64,000 nt of DNA from Sphingopyxis sp. LK2115 (GTDB taxonomy: Bacteria > Pseudomonadota > Alphaproteobacteria > Sphingomonadales > Sphingomonadaceae). Where the stretch lies: contig NZ_JABWGQ010000042.1 in NCBI RefSeq assembly GCF_014595975.1, positions 1-64,000 of the forward strand, given 5' to 3'. The translations under genes and the position numbers were made by a program. This document shows positions 43,252-53,266 of the stretch, piece by piece (within the stretch, counting starts at the first letter, position 1; each line of letters starts with the position of its first letter). Under the pieces are notes generated by a model that made no database searches, was not told the origin of the DNA, and saw nothing but the letters and a program-made list of their open reading frames with translations.

Positions 43252-44289
43252 TTACTTACCCCCAACCGGAACTTCGGTCATTTTGTCGCCGCGCGTCACG
43301 CGCACGACCGGGCCGGTCGGAACGGACGCCTCGCGACCATTGTTGGACGTCGGATAAATGCCCCTGTTTTCCGTTTGCTGCGGACGCGGCGACGTCACTC
43401 GGCCGCGCACCGGTATCCAGAAGCGCGACACGTCGCCGCCGGTCGTCGCCGACGAACGGCTGGCCACCGGACGTGCGGCCGCCTGCGCCAGCATCTTCCT
43501 TTCCGCCGCCGTGCCGCCCGAAGCCGGCACATCGATTTCGCCCGAAGCGATTGCAGCGTCCAGCTCCCCCGCACTCTCGGCCAGCGGGCGCAGCGCGAGC
43601 GACAATTTGCCCATGCCCTGCGCGACCGCGATTTTTTCGGCGATCTCCGGCGTCGCTTCCAGCGTCACCGAACCAAAGGTGCGAACGGGCGTCTTGCCCG
43701 TTTCATCCTCGGCATCGTAGCGCTGGTCGGTTGCCAGCACGCGGATATTGCGAACGATGGTTTCGGCAGTGAAAATCTGCTCGTCGGGATAGGTGCTGCC
43801 TTCCTTCACGTCGATCGTCTGCGTGAGCATCACGTCGACACGGTCGCCGGGAAAGACGAAGCCGGCGACGCCCTGTTCCTGCGACACTTTGACGGTGATC
43901 GCGCGCATCCCCGGGCCCAGCGCAGCGGCGAGGAATCCGCGGTCGTCGGGATGCACGAGCGCACCCTGCGTAAGCGGCTGTCCGGCCGTGATCGGGTGGC
44001 GCACGACGGTGCCGACCAACGTGTTCACATCGGTTTTTTCTTTCACGAAATACGCATTTTCGACGAGCTCTTTCGGCCAGGGCTGGAACCGGAAGCTGTC
44101 CGGTCCGATGATCGTGCCGACGGGCAACTGCCGTGTCGCCACCAGGATCATCGGACCCGTAATCTCTGGCGCCGCGGCCGCCCGCGCGGCAGGAGCCCCC
44201 GCTCCGCGCATCATGTAGTTGACCCCGAATGCCGCGCCGATGGCAATCACCAGCGCGCCGACGATCAGCATAATCTTTCGCGTATCCAT
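43252..44289 (-). CDS. cpaB: Tad pilus assembly protein CpaB
   Basis: A 345-aa protein. An N-terminal span (IMLIVGALVIAIGAAFGVNY), a SAF-like domain (MILVATRQLPVGTIIGPDSFRFQPWP) and the RAITVKVSQEQGVAGFVFPGDRVDVMLT motif define CpaB/RcpC. It is thought to act in the periplasm with the secretin. The C-terminal tail (about 270-345) is low-complexity and Ser/Arg/Thr-rich. It starts 47 bases after the cpaA gene. Confidence 0.93.
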   Translation of the reverse strand: MDTRKIMLIVGALVIAIGAAFGVNYMMRGAGAPAARAAAAPEITGPMILVATRQLPVGTIIGPDSFRFQPWPKELVENAYFVKEKTDVNTLVGTVVRHPITAGQPLTQGALVHPDDRGFLAAALGPGMRAITVKVSQEQGVAGFVFPGDRVDVMLTQTIDVKEGSTYPDEQIFTAETIVRNIRVLATDQRYDAEDETGKTPVRTFGSVTLEATPEIAEKIAVAQGMGKLSLALRPLAESAGELDAAIASGEIDVPASGGTAAERKMLAQAAARPVASRSSATTGGDVSRFWIPVRGRVTSPRPQQTENRGIYPTSNNGREASVPTGPVVRVTRGDKMTEVPVGGK

Positions 44290-44336
44290 GACGATTTTTC
44301 GCCTCCTGCACCGTCCGGAAACGGCGGCGCTTGCCC

Positions 44337-44831
44337 TCAGGACAAACCGATAGCCTGAAACTGGTTAAGATAATGTTGGTGAAGCGCCCAAAGCCCTGCG
44401 GCAGCGATGGCGACTCCATATGGCACCTCCACCGCCTTGCCCGATGGACGCAATTTCATGTGGATAAGCATGATGACCGAAAGGATTCCGCCGCCAATCG
44501 CCATGACCATCAACATGGGCAGAAACAGCGGCAGCGGCATCCACAGCATCACCGCACCGATCATTTTGACATCGCCGCCGCCCATCGCGCCGATTGCGAA
44601 AAGCCCCGCGAAAACCAGAAAGACAAGCAGCGCCGCGCCGAACTGGATCGGCACGTCCGGCCAGAGCGCCAGCCCGGACGCAACCCAGAAAGGGATCGCC
44701 AATATCGCCATCGCGGCGTTGAGTTCGTTGGAAATAGTCCGCGACCGGATGTCGCTGATCGCCGCGGCGATCATCATCAGCCCCAGAACGGCCATCAGGC
44801 CCAGCGCAATCGTGCCATTCTCCATCGCCAT
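44337..44831 (-). CDS. cpaA: Prepilin peptidase CpaA/TadV
   Basis: A 164-aa membrane aspartyl peptidase of the short (A24A-like) prepilin peptidase family. The two catalytic aspartates are in SDIRSRTI (residue about 27) and GGGDVKM (residue about 87). About five spans. It cleaves Flp pilin and pseudopilins such as TadE. It is the first gene of the operon; no flp pilin gene is found in the 95 bases between it and the divergent oxidase gene. Confidence 0.92.
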   Translation of the reverse strand: MAMENGTIALGLMAVLGLMMIAAAISDIRSRTISNELNAAMAILAIPFWVASGLALWPDVPIQFGAALLVFLVFAGLFAIGAMGGGDVKMIGAVMLWMPLPLFLPMLMVMAIGGGILSVIMLIHMKLRPSGKAVEVPYGVAIAAAGLWALHQHYLNQFQAIGLS

Positions 44832-44926
44832 GCGTCTACGCCCTATGGCTTACCAAAAAGTAACCATGTTCGTCGCTGCGCAGCCGCCGCGCTTGCATTC
44901 CGCGAGGCAGCCGATATGCGGCCAGC

Positions 44927-46057
44927 ATGACCGCCGCCGCCCCTTCCGCTACCGACGTCCTGATCGTTGGCGCGGGGATTGCGGGCGCCAGTCTTGCCGC
45001 TGCGCTGGCGCCGTGGCGCCGTGTCCTGCTTGTCGAGGCCGAGGATGCACCGGGCTATCACGCGACGGGCCGATCGGCGGCCTTCTGGCACGAAAGCTAT
45101 GGCGGCGCGGGAGTGCAGCCGTTGACCCGCGCGTCGTTCGAGGCGCTTGACCGGCCCCACGCCGATTTTGCCGAGCGGGGTTTTCTGACGCCGCGCGGCG
45201 CGTTGACGCTGGGGCGCGCCGCCGACGCCGCGGCGGTCGACGCCTTTGCCGACGAGTTCAGGCCTAAAGGCGTGGCCGTCGAACGGATATCGGGGAACGC
45301 CGTTGCCGCCCTGGTCCCCGGATTGCGGCCGCAATGGTGTGAGGCCGCCTATGAAAGCGGGTGCCGCGACATCGACGTGGGGCGGCTTCACGCCGCCTAC
45401 CTGCGCGCCGCGAAGCGGGCCGGGGCGCAGCTCGTCACGCGCGCCTCGATGCGCCGCGCGTGCCGCGTGGCCGCGGGGTGGGTCGTCGAGGTCGGTGGCG
45501 CCACGATCCACGCCGACCTGTTGGTCAACGCGGCAGGCGCATGGGCCGACAGGGTCGCGGCGGCGTCGGGCATCGCGCCGCTGGGCATTCGGCCGTGCCG
45601 GCGCACGATGGTGCAACTGCGGCTCGGCGTTCCCACCCCGGCCGCGCTGCCGCTGGTGATCGACATCGGCGGCGACTTTTACTTCAAAGGCGAGAGTGAG
45701 GGACGCATCTGGCTGACCCCGCACGACGAAACGCCCGTCGATCCGCACGACGTCGCGCCCGAAGATATCGATGTTGCAACCGCGATCGACCGGTTGCAGT
45801 CGGTCGTCGACTGGCCGGTTGCCGCGGTCGAGCGCAAATGGGCCGGACTGCGGAGCTTCGCGCCTGACCGGCTGCCGGTGTTCGGATCCGATCCGCACGA
45901 AGCGCGCTTCATCTGGTGTGCAGGGCAGGGCGGTTTCGGTATCCAGACCGCCCCTGCGATCGCCGGATTGCTCGCCGCGCAGCTTGGAGCGCCGGAACCG
46001 CGGGGCGCGATCGGGCGGATCGACCCGTCGCCCTTTGCGGCGTCGCGCTTTGCGTAA
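44927..46057 (+). CDS. FAD-dependent D-amino-acid oxidase/dehydrogenase-like protein
   Basis: A 376-aa DAO-family flavoprotein. The dinucleotide motif is VLIVGAGIAGASLAAALAPW (residues about 12-31), followed by VEAEDAPGYHATGRSAAFW. The C-terminal FAD part is GQGGFGIQTAPAIAGLLA. Such proteins oxidise D-amino acids, glycine or sarcosine-like amines. The specific substrate is not clear. It is divergent from cpaA. Confidence 0.85.
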   Translation: MTAAAPSATDVLIVGAGIAGASLAAALAPWRRVLLVEAEDAPGYHATGRSAAFWHESYGGAGVQPLTRASFEALDRPHADFAERGFLTPRGALTLGRAADAAAVDAFADEFRPKGVAVERISGNAVAALVPGLRPQWCEAAYESGCRDIDVGRLHAAYLRAAKRAGAQLVTRASMRRACRVAAGWVVEVGGATIHADLLVNAAGAWADRVAAASGIAPLGIRPCRRTMVQLRLGVPTPAALPLVIDIGGDFYFKGESEGRIWLTPHDETPVDPHDVAPEDIDVATAIDRLQSVVDWPVAAVERKWAGLRSFAPDRLPVFGSDPHEARFIWCAGQGGFGIQTAPAIAGLLAAQLGAPEPRGAIGRIDPSPFAASRFA

Positions 46058-46144
46058 GTCATCGCCCCCTTGCGCGCTGAAATTGCTGGATTAGCATGGG
46101 CTTGCCCCGCCACCCCCGGCGCGGCGTGACCGGTGGAGGATGGT

Positions 46145-46321
46145 ATGGCCCATTATTTCGAGATCAAGAAGAACAAAGCCGGCGAATTTGTCGCCTGTTT
46201 CAAATATAATAGCGAATCGATCTTCTGGACCGAAGGTTACAACAGCAAGGCGTCGGCGAAAAATGCCATCGAGTCGATCCAGAAAAACGGTCCCGGCGCC
46301 GAGGTCCGCGAAACCGAATAG
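46145..46321 (+). CDS. YegP/DUF1508-family small protein
   Basis: A 58-aa protein with a single DUF1508 repeat: YFEIKKNKAGEFVACFKYNSE, then SIFWTEGYNSKASAKNAIESIQKN. E. coli YegP has two such repeats in tandem; this is the one-repeat version. The ATG has GGAGGA eight bases upstream; the GTG twelve bases earlier is in frame but less likely. The function is unknown. Confidence 0.9.
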   Translation: MAHYFEIKKNKAGEFVACFKYNSESIFWTEGYNSKASAKNAIESIQKNGPGAEVRETE

Positions 46322-46338
46322 TGATCGTGCGCGGGCGT

Positions 46339-46791
46339 TCAGCGCGCCCGCGCCACTTCCAGCGCCGCATCGCGGGCAAGCTTGTCGGCAAGTTCATTGT
46401 CGCCGTGCCCGGCATGGCCCTTGACCCACAGCCATTCGATCTTGTGCCGGGCGGCCTCCTTTATCAGCCGTTGCCACAGGTCGGCGTTCGCGACGGGTTT
46501 TTTTGCGGCCGTTTTCCAGCCGTTTTTCTGCCAGCCAAAGACCCATTTGGTGATGCCGTCGCGGACATAGACGCTGTCGGTCGACAGTTCGACGTTGCAC
46601 GGACGCTTGAGCGCCGCGAGCGCCTCGATCGCAGCCATCAGTTCCATGCGGTTGTTCGTCGTGTCGGCTTCGCCCCCCGACATCGTCTTGACGACGTCGC
46701 CCCAGCGCAGGACGGCGCCCCAGCCGCCGGGGCCGGGATTGCCCTTGCACGCGCCGTCGGTGGCGACGATGACCGTTTGCCCTTCCGTCAT
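46339..46791 (-). CDS. rnhA: Ribonuclease HI
   Basis: A 150-aa RNase H type I that degrades RNA in RNA-DNA hybrids. Active-site residues are seen as [15 protein letters not shown] (first Asp), [13 protein letters not shown] (Glu), LSTDSVYV (second Asp) and [13 protein letters not shown] (His and last Asp). The length fits the family. The start overlaps the thrB stop as ATGA. Confidence 0.96.
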   Translation of the reverse strand: MTEGQTVIVATDGACKGNPGPGGWGAVLRWGDVVKTMSGGEADTTNNRMELMAAIEALAALKRPCNVELSTDSVYVRDGITKWVFGWQKNGWKTAAKKPVANADLWQRLIKEAARHKIEWLWVKGHAGHGDNELADKLARDAALEVARAR

Positions 46792-47750
46792 GCCGCGGAG
46801 AACAGCGTGGCTGCGTCGGACGCCTGATAACGCCGCAGGCGTGCAAGAAAGGGCGCGGGATCCTTGCGGGTGACGAGCGCGCCCGGTGGCGTGTGAATCC
46901 AGTCGTGCGCGCGTGTGAGCAAAAAACGCAGCGCAGCGCCGCGCGCCAGCAGCGGCAGCGCCGCAAACTCTTCGTCGGTCAGAGCGATTTCGCGTGCATA
47001 GCCGCGCATCAGCGCCGCGGCGCGAGCGATATCGCAGTCGCTGCCATCGGTGGAAAAGGCCCACGACGCGTGCGTGACCGCGACATCATAGGCGCGGTAA
47101 TCGGTCGCAGCGAAATAGAAATCGATCAGGCCGGTGACGCGCTCGCCGAGCATCAGCACATTGTCGGGGAACAGGTCGGCGTGAACGACGTGCGCGGGCA
47201 GGTCGTGTGGCCAGTGCGCGTCGAGATGGTCGAGTTCCTGATCGACAATTGCCTGCAATCCCGGAATCACCCCGTCAAGATCGCCCGCGCCCTGGGCAAT
47301 CGCCCGCCAGTGGCGATGCCCCATGCTGTTTTCGCGTGCACCCGCAAAATCGGCAACGGCGCGGTGCATCGCGCCCAGCGCCGCACCGGCCGCCTCGCAC
47401 TGGCCGGGCGTGGGATGGGTCAGGGAAATGCCGGGCAGGAACTGGATGACGCACGACGCGCGTCCCGAAACCTGCTGGATCGCCACGCCCTCGCGGTCGC
47501 GGATCATGGCGGGGACGGGGCAATCGCGCTTTGCCAGATGATCGAGCAGGTCGACGAAAAAGGGCAGATCGCCTTCGCTGACACGCTTTTCATAAAGCGT
47601 CAGGATGAAGCGGCCATGCGTTGTTTCGAGCAGGAAATTGCTGTTTTCGACCCCCTCGGCGATTCCCTTGCACGACACCACCGTGCCGATGTCATAGCGG
47701 GCGATCAGCGCGGCAAGGTCGCTGGGCTCGACGTGGGTATAGACAGCCAT
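46788..47750 (-). CDS. thrB: Homoserine kinase (ThrB2, aminoglycoside-phosphotransferase fold)
   Basis: A 320-aa kinase of the APH fold. [16 protein letters not shown] and [16 protein letters not shown] near the N-terminus are the alphaproteobacterial homoserine kinase pattern. [10 protein letters not shown] is the catalytic loop, and [12 protein letters not shown] the metal-binding segment. It makes O-phosphohomoserine for threonine synthesis. It lies between ispH (one-base overlap) and rnhA (four-base overlap), a compact order also known from other alphaproteobacteria. Confidence 0.94.
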   Translation of the reverse strand: MAVYTHVEPSDLAALIARYDIGTVVSCKGIAEGVENSNFLLETTHGRFILTLYEKRVSEGDLPFFVDLLDHLAKRDCPVPAMIRDREGVAIQQVSGRASCVIQFLPGISLTHPTPGQCEAAGAALGAMHRAVADFAGARENSMGHRHWRAIAQGAGDLDGVIPGLQAIVDQELDHLDAHWPHDLPAHVVHADLFPDNVLMLGERVTGLIDFYFAATDYRAYDVAVTHASWAFSTDGSDCDIARAAALMRGYAREIALTDEEFAALPLLARGAALRFLLTRAHDWIHTPPGALVTRKDPAPFLARLRRYQASDAATLFSAA

Positions 47751-48730
47751 CAGGCGGCTTCGAGGCCGCGCGGCAGCTTGAACACCATATTTTCCTCAGC
47801 GGTCACGACCACATTCTCGTTGACCGGACGCACGGCGGCCACGGCGTCGATGACTTCGCGCACCAGCGTTTCCGGAGCGCTCGCACCCGCAGTTATGCCA
47901 AGCGTTCCAATGGCATCGAGCCAGGCGGGATCGACGTCGCTGCCGCGCTGGACCAGATGCGCTGGCGTGCCGAGCCGCTCGGCCACCTCAACGAGCCGCA
48001 GGCTGTTCGAACTGTTCGGCGCCCCGATCACGATCATTCGGTCGCATCGCGTCGCGATGGCTTTCACCGCTTCCTGCCGGTTCGAGGTCGCATAGCAGAT
48101 ATCCTCGCCCCGCGGCCCGGCAATGGCGGGGAACCGATGCTGCAGCGCCGCGACGATGTCGCGCGTGTCGTCGACCGAAAGCGTGGTCTGGGTCAGGAAA
48201 GAAAGCCGGTCGGGGTCGGCAGGTGCCAGCGCGGCGACATCGTCGACCGATTCGACCAGCGTCATTGCGCCTTCGGGCAATTGTCCCAGCGTGCCGACGA
48301 CCTCCGGGTGCCCGGCATGGCCGATGAAAATGATGTGACGGCCTGCCTCATGCGCGCGTTCGGCCTGGCGATGCACCTTTGAGACCAGCGGACAGGTTGC
48401 GTCGATATAGTCGAGCCCGCGCATTTCGGCCTTTGCGGGCACCGATTTGGGCACGCCGTGAGCGCTGAAAACAACGGGAACCCCGTCGGGAACCTGATCG
48501 AGCGATTCGACGAAGATCGCCCCCTTGGCTTTCAGCGATTCGACAACATAGCGGTTGTGGACGATTTCGTGCCGCACATAGACGGGCGCGCCGAATCGTT
48601 CGAGCGCCAGCTCAACGATCCGTATCGCGCGGTCGACGCCGGCGCAAAAGCCCCGCGGTGCGGCGATCAATACCGTGAGCAGGGCGCCGTCACCGGTCGT
48701 CGCCGGCATCGTCGAATAAGGTGCGTTCAT
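47750..48730 (-). CDS. ispH: 4-hydroxy-3-methylbut-2-enyl diphosphate reductase
   Basis: A 326-aa [4Fe-4S] enzyme, the last step of the MEP isoprenoid pathway. The cluster cysteines lie in [23 protein letters not shown] and [11 protein letters not shown]; the substrate-binding [14 protein letters not shown] and SSNSLRL motifs are intact. It is the first gene of the ispH-thrB-rnhA operon and is divergent from a lipoprotein gene. Confidence 0.97.
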   Translation of the reverse strand: MNAPYSTMPATTGDGALLTVLIAAPRGFCAGVDRAIRIVELALERFGAPVYVRHEIVHNRYVVESLKAKGAIFVESLDQVPDGVPVVFSAHGVPKSVPAKAEMRGLDYIDATCPLVSKVHRQAERAHEAGRHIIFIGHAGHPEVVGTLGQLPEGAMTLVESVDDVAALAPADPDRLSFLTQTTLSVDDTRDIVAALQHRFPAIAGPRGEDICYATSNRQEAVKAIATRCDRMIVIGAPNSSNSLRLVEVAERLGTPAHLVQRGSDVDPAWLDAIGTLGITAGASAPETLVREVIDAVAAVRPVNENVVVTAEENMVFKLPRGLEAA

Positions 48731-48888
48731 GATGCCCGCGCTCTAGCGCAGCAAGTCCTTCGCGGTAAAGCGGCTTCGTCGGTTGCGTCGCGGTTGCGCC
48801 TCGTTCATCGCGCCGATAAGAAGCGGCGCGCATGAAGCGGGATCGATCGTTCCGGCCCTGTCCGCGCGCCTGTTTGGAAAGTCTTGTC

Positions 48889-49560
48889 ATGATGGCCATT
48901 TCGTTACCGTTCCGCAAAAGTCTGATCCTTGTGTGCGGCGGGGCGGCCATGGCGATGGTTGCGGGCTGCGCGCGCGACAACGAGATCGAGGTGGCGGGCG
49001 GCGTCGGCATCACCGCGACGCGAAGCGCCTGTCCGGCGGTCGCCGTTCCGCTTCATACGGGCGACATCACGCTGTTCGATCCGGCGACTAGCCGCGATGC
49101 GCGGGCAATCGACATCGTCGCGACGATCACCAATGTGACGCCGCAGTGCAACGATAGCGGCGACAAGGTTTACCAGCTTGCGACGTTCGACGTGATCGCC
49201 ACGCGCCGCGATGCGGGGCCGGCACGCACGGTGACCTTGCCCTATTATGCAACGGTGTTGCAAGGCGGCACCGCCGTCGTCGCCAAGCGCCTGGGCAATG
49301 TCGCGGTGACCTTTGCCGAAGGACAGACGCGCGGCACGGGACGCGGGCAGGCATCGGCCTATGTCGACCGCGCGGCGGCGACCCTGCCCGCCGACATTCA
49401 GGAACGCATCACGCGCAAGCGCAAGGCGGGTGACGAGGATGCGGCGATCGACCCGCTCAGCCTTCCCGAAGTGCGCGCGGCGGTGCAACGCGCCAGCTTT
49501 GAGCTGCTTGTCGGCTTCCAGCTGACGCAAGAACAGCTCGAATATAATGTCCGACGATAG
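48889..49560 (+). CDS. Predicted lipoprotein of unknown function
   Basis: A 223-aa protein. The signal carries a lipobox VAGC (AMAMVAGCARDNE), so it is likely anchored in the outer membrane. The mature part is beta-rich, with DIVATITNVTPQC and TLPYYATVLQGGTAVVAKR, and ends in a helical QERITRKRKAGDEDAAIDPLSLP region. I recognise no functional motif. Starts at 48889 and 48892 are equivalent. A terminator hairpin follows. Confidence 0.75.
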   Translation: MMAISLPFRKSLILVCGGAAMAMVAGCARDNEIEVAGGVGITATRSACPAVAVPLHTGDITLFDPATSRDARAIDIVATITNVTPQCNDSGDKVYQLATFDVIATRRDAGPARTVTLPYYATVLQGGTAVVAKRLGNVAVTFAEGQTRGTGRGQASAYVDRAAATLPADIQERITRKRKAGDEDAAIDPLSLPEVRAAVQRASFELLVGFQLTQEQLEYNVRR

Positions 49561-49597
49561 GTGATGCGGCGGCGCCCTGCGCCGGTCGCACGCTCGC

Positions 49598-49631
49598 GCC
49601 CCGCTCCGCCGACCGGCGACGCGGGGCTTTT
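49598..49631 (+). terminator. Intrinsic terminator after the lipoprotein gene
   Basis: Stem GCCCCGC/GCGGGGC, a 16-base loop that itself can pair, and then TTTT. It lies 38 bases after the lipoprotein stop and about 60 bases before argS. Confidence 0.65.
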
Positions 49632-49691
49632 CGCGCCCGCCGAGCTGTTATAGGGCGCCCCACGACTATTGAACGAAGCCAGGCCCCGTCC

Positions 49692-51419
49692 ATGACCCTG
49701 TTCCGCCGCTTTTCCGACCATATCGATGCCACGCTCGATGCGCTCGCCGCCCGCGACGTCATACCCGCCGGACTCGACCGCTCGGCGGTCAGCGTCGAGC
49801 CGCCGCGCGACGCGGCGCATGGCGACATTGCCACCAATGCCGCGATGGTGCTCGCCAAACCGGCGGGGATGAACCCGCGCGCGCTCGCCGAACTGCTGGT
49901 GGCCGAACTCGGCGCGCTGGACGAGGTCGTCGAGGCGAGTGTGGCCGGACCGGGATTCATCAACCTGCGCCTCGCCGACGACAGCTGGCGCGACGAACTG
50001 GCGCTGATTCACGAACTGCGCGCCGATTACGGCCGCTCGCAGATGGGCCGGGGACGGCGCGTCAATGTCGAATATGTCTCGGCGAACCCCACGGGGCCGA
50101 TGCATGTCGGTCATTGCCGCGGGGCGGTGGTCGGCGATGCGCTCGCGGCGCTGCTCGAATATGCGGGGCACGAGGTGATCCGCGAATATTATGTGAACGA
50201 TGCGGGGGCGCAGGTGGACGTCCTGGCGCGTTCGGTCCATATGCGCTATCGCGAAGCGCTCGGCGAAGATGTGGGCGCCATTCCAGAGGGCCTTTATCCG
50301 GGCGACTATCTGATTCCCGTTGGCCAGAAGCTGGCCGCCGAGCATGGCGACCGTTTCGTTGCGGCGCCCGAAAGCGCGTGGCTCGGCCTGTTCCGCACCG
50401 AAGCCGTCAGCGCGATGATGGACATGATCCGCGCCGATCTTGCCAAGCTTGGCATCCATCACGACCTCTTCTCGTCCGAAGCCGAGCTTCAGGCGGCGGG
50501 AAAGCCCGCGGCGGCCGAAAAATTGCTGCGCGAACAGGGGCTGGTCTACGACGGCATCCTGGAAGCACCGAAGGGCGAAACGCCCGAAGACTGGGAGCCG
50601 GTCGAACTGCCGCTGTTCCGATCGACGCAATTTGGCGACGATCAGGATCGCCCGATCCGCAAATCGGACGGCAGCTGGACCTATTTCGGCGCCGACCTCG
50701 CCTATCATTTCCAGAAAAGCGAAACGGCCGACGAACTCATCGACATATGGGGCGCCGATCATGCCGGGACGGTCAAGCGGATCAAGGCCGCGGTCGCGGC
50801 GTTGACCGGCGGCAAGACGCGTTTCGACGTCAAGCTGGTGCAGATGGTTCGCCTGCTCAAAAATGGCGAGCCGTTCAAGATGTCGAAACGCGCCGGCAAT
50901 TTCGTCACGCTGGCCGATGTCGTCGACGAGGTCGGCAAGGATTCGGTGCGTTTCACCATGTTGACGCGCAAGGCCGACGCGCAGATGGATTTCGACTTTG
51001 CCAAGGTCGTCGAGGCGTCGCGCGACAATCCCGTCTGGTATCTGCAATATGCCAATGCGCGGATTTCGAGGTTGCGCAAGAAGGCGGCGGATGCAGGAAT
51101 CCTGCTTCCGGCCCCGGCGGCCGAGCGGCTGGGTGCCAATGAACTGTCGCTCGTCAAACTGCTGGCGCAATTCCCGCGGATCGTCGAGGCGGCGGCCTAT
51201 GCGCGCGAACCGCACCGGATCGCTTTCTATCTGGCCGATGTCGCAGCGGCCTTTCACGCCTGGTACAATCTGGGCAACGACGATCCCGCGGCGCGCATCG
51301 TGCTCGACAATGACCCCGAATTGACCGCGACCCGCCTTTATTTGGCCGATGGAATCGGGCAGATCATCCGCAACGGGCTGCAACTCATGGGGGTTGAGGC
51401 GCTCGAGGAGATGAACTGA
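49692..51419 (+). CDS. argS: Arginine--tRNA ligase
   Basis: A 575-aa class I aminoacyl-tRNA synthetase. The HIGH motif is PMHVGHCRG (residues about 137-145), preceded by VNVEYVSANPTG; the KMSKS-like motif is FKMSKRAGNF (about residue 396). The N-terminal Add-1 domain (AHGDIATNAAMVLAK) and the C-terminal anticodon-binding domain (FHAWYN...RLYLADGIGQIIRNGLQLMGV) are complete. Its stop overlaps the next start (TGATG), so the SPOR gene is coupled. Confidence 0.97.
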   Translation: MTLFRRFSDHIDATLDALAARDVIPAGLDRSAVSVEPPRDAAHGDIATNAAMVLAKPAGMNPRALAELLVAELGALDEVVEASVAGPGFINLRLADDSWRDELALIHELRADYGRSQMGRGRRVNVEYVSANPTGPMHVGHCRGAVVGDALAALLEYAGHEVIREYYVNDAGAQVDVLARSVHMRYREALGEDVGAIPEGLYPGDYLIPVGQKLAAEHGDRFVAAPESAWLGLFRTEAVSAMMDMIRADLAKLGIHHDLFSSEAELQAAGKPAAAEKLLREQGLVYDGILEAPKGETPEDWEPVELPLFRSTQFGDDQDRPIRKSDGSWTYFGADLAYHFQKSETADELIDIWGADHAGTVKRIKAAVAALTGGKTRFDVKLVQMVRLLKNGEPFKMSKRAGNFVTLADVVDEVGKDSVRFTMLTRKADAQMDFDFAKVVEASRDNPVWYLQYANARISRLRKKAADAGILLPAPAAERLGANELSLVKLLAQFPRIVEAAAYAREPHRIAFYLADVAAAFHAWYNLGNDDPAARIVLDNDPELTATRLYLADGIGQIIRNGLQLMGVEALEEMN

Positions 51420-52144
51420 TGGCCGGTAACGACGATACGCAACGACGCGACGACGGGCTGGGGCTCGACGATGAGGGCCGACTGCCCTGGCTGGAGGCCG
51501 CCGATGGCTTCGATGAGGATGGCGAGGTGTCGCCTGCGCGCCTGCTGATCATGGTGCTTGGCGGCCTGTTGCTGATCGGCGCGGTGCTGGGCGGGCTGTG
51601 GTGGATCCAGAATGGCGGCGCGCGCGGCAAGGGCGAGCTGATTGTCGCCGAAAAGGGCGACTATAAGATCGCCCCCAAGAGCGACGGCGCGAAGACGTTC
51701 GAGGGCGAGGGCGATGCCAGCTTCTCCGCCAGCGAGGGAGCGGCGCCGGCGGGCAAGGTCGATCCGTCGCGAATGCCCGAAGAGCCGGCGGTGACGGTGG
51801 CGGAGCGCGATGCCGCCGCGAAGCAGGCGAAGGCGCCCGCTGCGGCGGCGAAGGCAGAGCCCAAGGCGCCTGCAAAGGCGACGGCAGCGCCCGAACCGGC
51901 GTCGCCAGGCGGTGCCATGATCCAGCTGGGAGCATTCAGCAGCGAAGGCGCCGCGACCAAGGCCTGGACGAACCTGTCGAAGCGTTTTGCCTATCTCGCC
52001 GAACTCGACCGGGTGATTTCACCCGCCAAGGTCGGATCGGGCACTATCTATCGTTTGCGCGTTCCCGCAGGAACGGCCGCCAACGCATCGAATCTATGCG
52101 GAAAACTGCGCGTCGCTGGTGAAAATTGCGTCATCGTCCGCTGA
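51419..52144 (+). CDS. SPOR-domain inner-membrane protein
   Basis: A 241-aa protein. A short acidic cytoplasmic N-terminus is followed by one span (LLIMVLGGLLLIGAVLGGLWW, residues about 41-61) and a long Ala/Lys/Pro-rich periplasmic linker (about 90-160). The C-terminal SPOR domain (AMIQLGAFSSEGAATKAWTNL to GENCVIVR) binds denuded septal peptidoglycan. It is comparable to FtsN-like or DedD-like division proteins. Placement between argS and nagZ supports a cell-wall role. Confidence 0.9.
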   Translation: MAGNDDTQRRDDGLGLDDEGRLPWLEAADGFDEDGEVSPARLLIMVLGGLLLIGAVLGGLWWIQNGGARGKGELIVAEKGDYKIAPKSDGAKTFEGEGDASFSASEGAAPAGKVDPSRMPEEPAVTVAERDAAAKQAKAPAAAAKAEPKAPAKATAAPEPASPGGAMIQLGAFSSEGAATKAWTNLSKRFAYLAELDRVISPAKVGSGTIYRLRVPAGTAANASNLCGKLRVAGENCVIVR

Positions 52145-52251
52145 ATCGCCCCGCTTGGCCGCAGACTCCGTTGGTGCAATCGCGTGGCTGTGGCATGATC
52201 GCCGCCATGGCCGTCGTGGGCGGGGCGGCGGCCGATGGAGTTTGACGCACG

Positions 52252-53259
52252 ATGATTCCGGCGATTTTCGGCCTGTCCGGGCTGGCCCTGACCGACGATG
52301 AGCGCGCTTTCTTTCGCGATTGCGCGCCTGCGGGCTATATTTTGTTCGGACGGAATATCGAGAACCGCGACCAGCTCCGCCGTCTGACGGACGAACTGCG
52401 CAGCCTCGACGGACGGAGCAACCTGCCGATCCTCATCGACCAGGAAGGCGGCCGCGTTGCGCGCATGAAGGAACCCGAATGGCCCGCCTTTCCAAGCGGC
52501 GCCGCCTTTGACGCGCTTTATGAGCGCGCGCCCGCCAGCGCGATCGAGGCGGCGCGCCTTAATGCGATGGCGCTGGCGGCGATGCTGACCGAAGTCGGCA
52601 TCACGGTTGACTGCCTGCCGCTCCTCGATGTGCGCCAGCCCGGCGCCAGCGACGTGATCGGCGACCGCGCGCTCGGCAGCGAGCCGATGCGCGTCGCCGC
52701 GCTTGGACGCGCCATTCTGGGCGGCCTGCAGGCGGGCGGCGTTGTCGGCATCGTCAAACATATCCCCGGCCATGGCCGCGCGCTGCTCGACACGCACGAA
52801 GCCCTGCCGACGGTCACCGCCTCCGACCGCGAGCTTCAGACCGACCTTGCCCCCTTTGCCGCGCTGCGCGACGCGGCGATGGCGATGACTTGCCATGTCA
52901 TTTTCGCGGCGTGGGATCCCGACCGGCCCGCTACGCTTTCACCGACCGTCATCGACAGCGTGATCCGCCAACGCATCGGTTTTCATGGTCTGTTGATGAC
53001 CGACGATCTCGACATGAAGGCGCTGTCGGGCGACGTGCCTTCGCGCGCGGCTGAGGCAATCGCGGCAGGGTGCGACATCGCGCTCAACTGCTGGGCGCGG
53101 ATGGACGACATGATCGGTATCGCCAATCGGCTCGACCCGATCAGCACCGTATCGCGCGCACGGCTTGAAGGCGCGATGGACCGGATCGCGGGCGTGCGCG
53201 ACGAAGGCGAATTCGCCGCGCTCGTCGATCAGCGTGACGCGCTTCTGGCGATGGCCTGA
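52252..53259 (+). CDS. nagZ: Beta-N-acetylhexosaminidase
   Basis: A 335-aa glycoside hydrolase family 3 enzyme, without signal peptide, that removes GlcNAc from muropeptides in the cytoplasm during wall recycling. PILIDQEGGRVARMK, KHIPGHGRALLDTH (the catalytic His/Asp loop) and GLLMTDDLDMKAL (nucleophile Asp) are all present. The start at 52252 gives the family length. It is followed after seven bases by scpA. Confidence 0.94.
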   Translation: MIPAIFGLSGLALTDDERAFFRDCAPAGYILFGRNIENRDQLRRLTDELRSLDGRSNLPILIDQEGGRVARMKEPEWPAFPSGAAFDALYERAPASAIEAARLNAMALAAMLTEVGITVDCLPLLDVRQPGASDVIGDRALGSEPMRVAALGRAILGGLQAGGVVGIVKHIPGHGRALLDTHEALPTVTASDRELQTDLAPFAALRDAAMAMTCHVIFAAWDPDRPATLSPTVIDSVIRQRIGFHGLLMTDDLDMKALSGDVPSRAAEAIAAGCDIALNCWARMDDMIGIANRLDPISTVSRARLEGAMDRIAGVRDEGEFAALVDQRDALLAMA

Positions 53260-53266
53260 CGCGCCG

